In this document: piece after piece, positions 48,401-52,410 of the stretch
Layout of the letters: every line of letters begins with the position of its first letter
Position numbering within the stretch: position 1 is the stretch's first letter
NCBI GenBank assembly: GCA_009869945.1
Contig: WIXG01000470.1
Coordinates: 1 to 52,410, forward strand
From: Mesaphorura yosii
Taxonomy: Eukaryota > Arthropoda > Collembola > Poduromorpha > Tullbergiidae
Reading direction: 5' to 3'
Length of the DNA: 52,410 bases
Notes under the pieces: generated by a model
What the model saw: the letters and a program-made list of their open reading frames with translations, nothing else
What the model was told of the DNA's origin: nothing
Databases searched by the model: none
Program-made: the position numbers and the translations under genes

Positions 48401-49689
48401 AACAATAACTAGAAAACCTTACTTGCAAAAGAACACAAATTCAGAAGACTATTTTAATATAATATCGAAATCGAAGTACTTAGCTCGGACTTGTTAGCGG
48501 TAGAAACTCAGCTGGAACTGTTTGAAGGAAAATGTATGCAACAAGAATGTATTAGTGTGCTAAACGAATATGCGTTAGATTGATTAATTGACCATCCTAT
48601 TGATAGGCGCTTTGTTTAAATGTTTATCACTGTTGAGCAACGGCTTGCCGCACTCTTTTCGCTGCTGATGTACATGAGTGTGTGGTTGGTGACATGCGTA
48701 GCATTTTAATACTTGAAGATTCTTAAGATTACTTTTCCCAACGACCTCGGCATAAGCTAACTACTAGAAGGAGGGGTACTCGCAAAGCAGGTGGCCTTTT
48801 TGGAAGGAGCGAAAGCAGGGAAAACATGATTTCCGTCCCGGAGAGTGAATCAAAGTTTAAATGAGATAAAAATAGAGTAGATTTGAAGCGCGTAGTTTCG
48901 GACTAGTCTTGGTTAAGGGGTTCTTTTTTGTTACCTAACTATTTTCCCTCCTCCGTCTACTCTCTGAAATGGCACTTGCCAGTGGACTCCATGATATTGC
49001 TTGACTCCGTTTTCGTGCTTAAGAATAATGAACGCTATAAAACAGGCAATGCAATAATTTCAGTGGTTGAGTGTATTCTCATCTATTTGATCGTTGGCTG
49101 AGTAGAAAAAGCTCTCCGTTTCTATGTGCCACATGTAGCCCATTCAACTAGCAAACTTTAGTAGTTACGAGTTGTTTCGAGAGGAGCATCGAAATTGAAT
49201 TGCTTAGTTTCCGACTTTTCTGTTTGTGATATATTTATGTTAGTTCTCAGTCATTAACATCTGAAATCACGACTAAACTTTTGTATTTTAATCCTGATCC
49301 ACGATTCACCGCACTGTTGTAGAAAAACTAGATTAAGTGTACGCATTCTGATACTAGAAATACAGTAGTACCTACCTTACGATTTGTAGGGAGCTAGAAC
49401 TGTTGCTATTTCTCTCACAAAACTCGTAGCGTGCCTAACTCGTGTAGATATTAGTCAGCAAATTCGAAATGGACTAGAATTAGCTAGAAGAATATTTCTT
49501 TACCCAATACCTTATTAAGCTTTACGAGAATTATTTTGATAGACTTGTTCTTACTTACAATAAGTATTGCATACACATGATCGTCCCAAACAAAAACCCA
49601 CGTTTAAGAGCGAGCGATAGTTGAAGTATTCAGTTGGAACTTTTTGTCTTATATTTGTATGAGTCAGCGATTCCAGTTACTAAATATTG

Positions 49690-49695
49690 AATAAA
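49690..49695 (+). terminator. Distal poly(A) signal of Shroom
   Basis: AATAAA in ATATTGAATAAAGCTATG. It is the last such hexamer before the next gene, about 1.5 kb after the Shroom stop codon. Confidence 0.45.
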
Positions 49696-49715
49696 GCTAT
49701 GATATTGAGCTCTGC

Positions 49716-50193
49716 AAATTAATTTCCAATTTGCCGTTTTGATTTATCTTACAACTGGCTTCATGTGGGCGATTGAAACACGAATTGAAAGAAAAGCTAA
49801 AATTCCTTATCTTCGGCCCAGTCGGCGGGTGAAATTCTGACAAGCTAAGAATTCTATACAACATAACAATCATGAATCAGATTTACAATTTGCCGAATGA
49901 ATTAGAGTCGATAGAAATCATGCCATGCATCGATGCTGATAACTGTAGGCTCGATAAACAAAGAGAATTTCGTGTTGTCTTGGTTGTACTTCATTTCAGT
50001 GGAGTTTGATTCAATCCGCGGCAAAGCATAAGACCCCGCTGAATACATGTAAACATTTCATGTCAAAACACGCATAGAAATCTTACATGAAGTCGCTGCA
50101 ACTTCATTTCGCTTGTTGCTGCTGCTGTTTGCTTTGCTGGAGAAGGGGCTTTCATTGCTTGTTGATTTTCTCTCCAGTCTGTCAGTTTTGAAT
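49716..50193. other. Short intergenic region between Shroom and the POC1-like gene
   Basis: About 0.5 kb of AT-rich DNA from the distal Shroom poly(A) signal to the presumed start of the next gene, with no open frame. A TTGCTGCTGCTG run lies near 50115. The promoter of the POC1-like gene must lie here or within Shroom's 3' end. Confidence 0.5.
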
Positions 50194-50201
50194 TTCAGTC
50201 G
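50194..50201 (+). promoter_or_regulatory. Possible initiator (TCAGTCGT) of the POC1-like gene
   Basis: The motif matches the arthropod TCAGT initiator and lies about 410 bases upstream of the ATG, or about 210 in the mRNA if the leader intron is real. No good TATA box or downstream element is visible. The same 8-mer also occurs at 12062, 21833, 26567 and 32441, so this is only a suggestion. Confidence 0.25.
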
Positions 50202-50392
50202 TGCGGAAGAGTTCACTTCGTTGAATAGTGGTCTATCAGTGAATTTTATCAGGAAATGATTAGTGATTAGATAACGTCTACATCCATTCTGAATCTGAAG
50301 AAAGACAAGTTCATCTCTTCACAAGTCAAGCCAGACCGGACTGAAGAGTCAGATCCAGTTTACTGCAATCTCGGTTCGAAATAAAGTAAAGG

Positions 50393-50593
50393 GTAAGGGC
50401 CTGGTGGTAAAATTGAGTCGATAGTTTGCCTATTCTATAGAATTGCTGAATTTTGTGCTATTCGAAGGAAAGGCTTGATAGACTTGCTTGTGTTGTATCT
50501 CTTTCACCCAAACTTTTCATTCATTCTTTTCATGGCTCGACAACCTTGATTCACTAAGAAAAACTTTGAAAGATGTTTTCCTGAATCTTTGTA
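50393..50593 (+). other. Probable 5'-leader intron of the POC1-like gene
   Basis: The donor AAAGG|GTAAGG lies at 50393 and the acceptor TTTTCCTGAATCTTTGTAG ends at 50593. Removing these 201 bases places the ATG 15 bases into the second exon. Both sites are good and the size suits the other short introns of this gene (96 and 82 bases). Confidence 0.45.
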
Positions 50594-50608
50594 GACAACA
50601 CCGTAAAC

Positions 50609-50925
50609 ATGAGTAACTTCCCCTCAACTAGTGCTGGCAGTCGTGGAAAGAAGAATGCTGAACGCCGAAAGGATACTCCTATGCCGCTGAGAGTTAAATG
50701 CACCTCCAACAAGAAGCAAGACGAGGCTCCAAAGGTCAACCTATTGGGGAGCCAAAATAAAGATAAGGTCAAGAAGGCTCCTGAGCTTTTCCGGCACTTT
50801 CGTGGTCACAAGAACGAGATCACATCAATCGATTTCCATCCCAACCTCAGTCGAGTGGTCTCTGGAAGTAAGGATGGCTACGTTATGTGCTGGAATTACG
50901 ATGATGAAAAGGCTCGAGTTCTAAG
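50609..50925 (+). CDS. POC1-like exon 1: basic N-terminus and WD repeat 1
   Basis: The start ATG is in AAACATGA (A at -3), and a likely 5'-leader acceptor (CTGAATCTTTGTAG) ends 15 bases upstream. Residues 1-60 are polar and lysine-rich (GKKNAERRKD, NKDKVKKAPE); repeat 1 follows at about 61-96 and ends in CWNYD. The donor CTAAG|GTACTC follows 50925 and leaves AG for an arginine codon completed at 51022. Without splicing the frame would end at 50980, but the repeat continues only through the splice. Confidence 0.9.
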
Positions 50926-52034
50926 GTACTCCTTCCCTTCTGCTTTTCTTGTTGTTCCTCCTCGTACGTTTATTGCTTAACTCATTTTAGACTTCATACT
51001 TAATACCTTATGCAATTTCAGATTTGAAGGCCATGAAAATGGTGTTACTGGTGTTGCTTACAATCGAGATGGAGACCTGTTACTTTCTTCATGCGAGGAT
51101 GCTACGATTCGCATTTGGGTACCCACGATGCGAGGAGATGGCCATAGCTTCAAAGCTCATCATTCAGGAATCACTTCTATTGCTTGCTCTCCTGTTGAGT
51201 CAACTGAGTTTGTTTCCGCTTCAAAAGACAAGTGCATTAAGGTAGGCAATAATTTATAACCAAAGCATATATTACTAAATAGAAAATTAAAAGTCAAACG
51301 TTTATAACCTTTTCCGAATTCAGTTCTGGAGTCTTGGACAAACGTTGGTAAAACCGTCGGCTAGGTGCGTCCCAACTCTGAAGGTTAAGTCGCATCAGTT
51401 TCTGGGTTCTCATTCGCAGACCAGCTGGATTCATTCCGTCCGCTATCAGCCCAACAGCAATGGAAATGTTGTTTGCACTGCCGCAGATAATGGTACACTT
51501 TGTGTCATTGATAATCGCGGAGCAAACTTGGTTTCATCCTTCAAATCATCAACTTTGGAGAATGTTCGATATGCTGAATTTAATCCTGGCTCAAATATTT
51601 ACCTCGGAGCTTGTAGCGATGACCAGCTTCATATCTACGACATCCGCACCCAGAAGCTGGCTCAAATCTACATGGAGCTTCACGCTGGACGCATCGCACA
51701 GTTCGCCTTTCACCCGGCTGGAGATTTCGCCTTCACTGCTGGAGAGGATAGACGCATTAAGATTGTCGACTTGGTTGAAGGCCGTCCCATCTTCACACTC
51801 GTTGGACCCCTCGATGGCCTCTCAACTATTGCTGCATCGAAAGATGGCACTCTCTTCGCGACTGGTGGGCAGGACAAGAATCTGCTCGTCTGGAAGCCTT
51901 TTCTGATGCCTTACTCAAATGAAGCCCTGAGAAAGGTTGAAGAAAGTGACGAGCTCATCTCAGAAGAAGATCCAGCGGTGGCTACTTCGGCTCAATTCTA
52001 CCAAGAGGTCCTTGCTCGCAAAACCGAGCAGTAA
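50609..52034 (+). CDS. POC1-like seven-WD40-repeat protein, 415 aa, three coding exons
   Basis: Seen: exons 50609-50925, 51022-51241 and 51324-52034 join in phase to encode 415 residues. Seven WD40 units lie at about 61-96, 107-139, 148-182, 205-242, 249-285, 295-329 and 336-370, enough for one closed propeller. Diagnostic stretches are FRHFRGHKNE, RIWVPTMRGD, IKIVDLVEGRPIFTL and GGQDKNLLVWK. They match POC1 (RHFKGHRD, RIWVPNVKGE, LKILDLMEGRLLYTL). Known of the family: POC1 proteins act in centriole and basal-body assembly and stability. Odd: there is a lysine-rich extension of about 60 residues before the first repeat. Repeats 4 and 5 are divergent. After the propeller there are only about 45 acidic residues, without the usual POC1 C-terminal coiled-coil motif. 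It may be a divergent POC1 or a lineage paralogue. Confidence 0.88.
51022..51241 (+). CDS. POC1-like exon 2: WD repeats 2 and 3
   Basis: The acceptor TTATGCAATTTCAG ends at 51021 and the donor ATTAAG|GTAGGC follows 51241 in phase 0. In the phase set by exon 1 it reads FEGHENGVTGVAYNRDGDLL..., then TIRIWVPTMRGD and FKAHHSGITSIACSP. Both repeats have the GH or AH entry and the D..I.IW or K.W exit. A different open frame across this exon is a shadow. Confidence 0.92.
51324..52034 (+). CDS. POC1-like exon 3: WD repeats 4-7 and C-terminus
   Basis: The acceptor TTTTCCGAATTCAG ends at 51323, with phase 0 entry at FWSLGQTLVK, which completes repeat 3. Repeats 4 (SWIHSVRYQPN...CVIDNR), 5 (ENVRYAEFNPG...HIYDIR), 6 (GRIAQFAFHPAGDF...IKIVDL) and 7 (...DKNLLVWKPF) follow. 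An acidic tail ends the protein at TAA 52032-52034. Starting at the internal methionine (51345) would lose the end of repeat 3, so I do not use it. Confidence 0.95.
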   Translation, partial: FWSLGQTLVKPSARCVPTLKVKSHQFLGSHSQTSWIHSVRYQPNSNGNVVCTAADNGTLCVIDNRGANLVSSFKSSTLENVRYAEFNPGSNIYLGACSDDQLHIYDIRTQKLAQIYMELHAGRIAQFAFHPAGDFAFTAGEDRRIKIVDLVEGRPIFTLVGPLDGLSTIAASKDGTLFATGGQDKNLLVWKPFLMPYSNEALRKVEESDELISEEDPAVATSAQFYQEVLARKTEQ

Positions 52035-52290
52035 TTTTGTTAGGCTTAAGCACTTCATCCAAACCATACTCAATATTTAACCAAGACCTCACTCGTTCTT
52101 ACTTCTTACTAATTACAAGGAATTCTTAATCCGGTAATTTAATTTAATCATATACGTAAGGCCAATGCTAAGAATCCACAAAATGTCTGTAAAAGGCATG
52201 CGTTTCGTACATGTTTGTAATTCAAATCACGTTTGTACTCTCCTAAATAATTGTTGATTTTAATAAAAACTTAAAAACTGCTACAACTAA
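52035..52290 (+). other. 3' untranslated region of the POC1-like gene
   Basis: AT-rich sequence with no open frame follows the stop codon. AATAAA at 52262-52267 (TTTTAATAAAAACTT) lies about 230 bases downstream and is the likely poly(A) signal; cleavage would fall near 52,280-52,290. Confidence 0.65.
52262..52267 (+). terminator. Poly(A) signal of the POC1-like gene
   Basis: Canonical AATAAA 228 bases after the stop codon, followed within 30 bases by a T/G-rich stretch (TTGTACCTTGTTTTAGG). Confidence 0.65.
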
Positions 52291-52359
52291 AATTGTACCT
52301 TGTTTTAGGCTGGTATTAACAATCAGTTCTTCAATATGAGTATGAGTATCGTATTCACG

Positions 52360-52390
52360 TGAGTACGGTCAAGTAATGATCCCGTACTCA
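52360..52390. repeat. 9-bp inverted repeat downstream of the POC1-like gene
   Basis: TGAGTACGG (52360-52368) and CCGTACTCA (52382-52390) with a 13-base loop. One G.T mismatch and a further C-G pair would extend the stem to 11. It lies about 70 bases beyond the expected cleavage site. Confidence 0.7.
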
Positions 52391-52410
52391 TGCTCAGTTT
52401 TGTATTAACA

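Larger units (their letters stand above)
48160..49715 (+). other. shroom: Shroom 3' untranslated region (end inferred)
   Basis: After the stop codon there is about 1.5 kb with no further gene. It contains AATAAA at 48395-48400, giving a short 3' UTR of about 0.25 kb, and at 49690-49695, giving a long one of about 1.55 kb. Use of both would be alternative polyadenylation. The end at about 49,715 assumes cleavage roughly 20 bases after the distal signal. The region is AT-rich with no long open frame. Confidence 0.6.

Noticed and set aside
51024..51906. Alternative plus-strand frames over exons 2 and 3 of the POC1-like gene
   Set aside because: They do not encode WD repeats and conflict with the phase-consistent splice model.
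1..52410. Transposons, CRISPR arrays, rRNA and conserved microRNAs
   Set aside because: No transposase or reverse-transcriptase frame, no terminal repeats with target duplication, no repeat-spacer array, and none of the common conserved animal microRNA sequences I looked for by eye.

Overview
The window is nuclear DNA of a multicellular animal. It is AT-rich, has spliceosomal GT..AG introns from 78 bp to about 14.9 kb, AATAAA poly(A) signals, and two protein-coding genes head to tail on the plus strand. The C-terminal ASD2 domain of the first gene is found only in animals. Long introns, no obvious CpG depletion and no PDZ domain in the visible part of Shroom would suit an arthropod or related invertebrate, but I cannot name the taxon.

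Gene 1 (about 2.4-49.7 kb) is Shroom, the actin-linked scaffold that recruits Rho kinase to drive apical constriction. Nine coding exons were found by reading splice sites, and all eight junctions agree in codon phase: 2782-2888, 17298-17508, 17587-17957, 32851-33041, 38739-39875, 41599-41803, 46562-46703, 47008-47280 and 47869-48159. They encode 975 residues, numbered below from the first codon of the exon at 2782. The order is a short polar N-terminal part, two proline-rich exons with SH3/EVH1-type ligands, a long Ser/Asn-rich linker, and a full ASD2 domain (about residues 645-962) spread over the last five exons. The true 5' end is not settled: a weak first-exon candidate lies at 2380-2496, and the exon at 17298 has its own well-placed ATG. 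Two introns of 14-15 kb make up over half the window; I see no convincing gene, tRNA or transposon in them.

Gene 2 (about 50.2-52.3 kb) is a compact gene with three coding exons (50609-50925, 51022-51241, 51324-52034) encoding a 415-residue seven-bladed WD40 protein most like POC1, a centriole and basal-body protein. It has an unusual basic N-terminal extension and lacks the coiled-coil C-terminal domain expected of POC1. Only about 0.5 kb separates the last Shroom poly(A) signal from its presumed start.

The most interesting observations are: an open in-frame extension past the donor of the large Shroom exon, ending at a stop codon that overlaps AATAAA, which would give an isoform without most of the Rho-kinase-binding domain; a phase-compatible two-exon polyproline cassette; nested inverted repeats in a Shroom intron at 41051-41180; and the atypical ends of the POC1-like protein. 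I found no clear new system, CRISPR array or mobile element.
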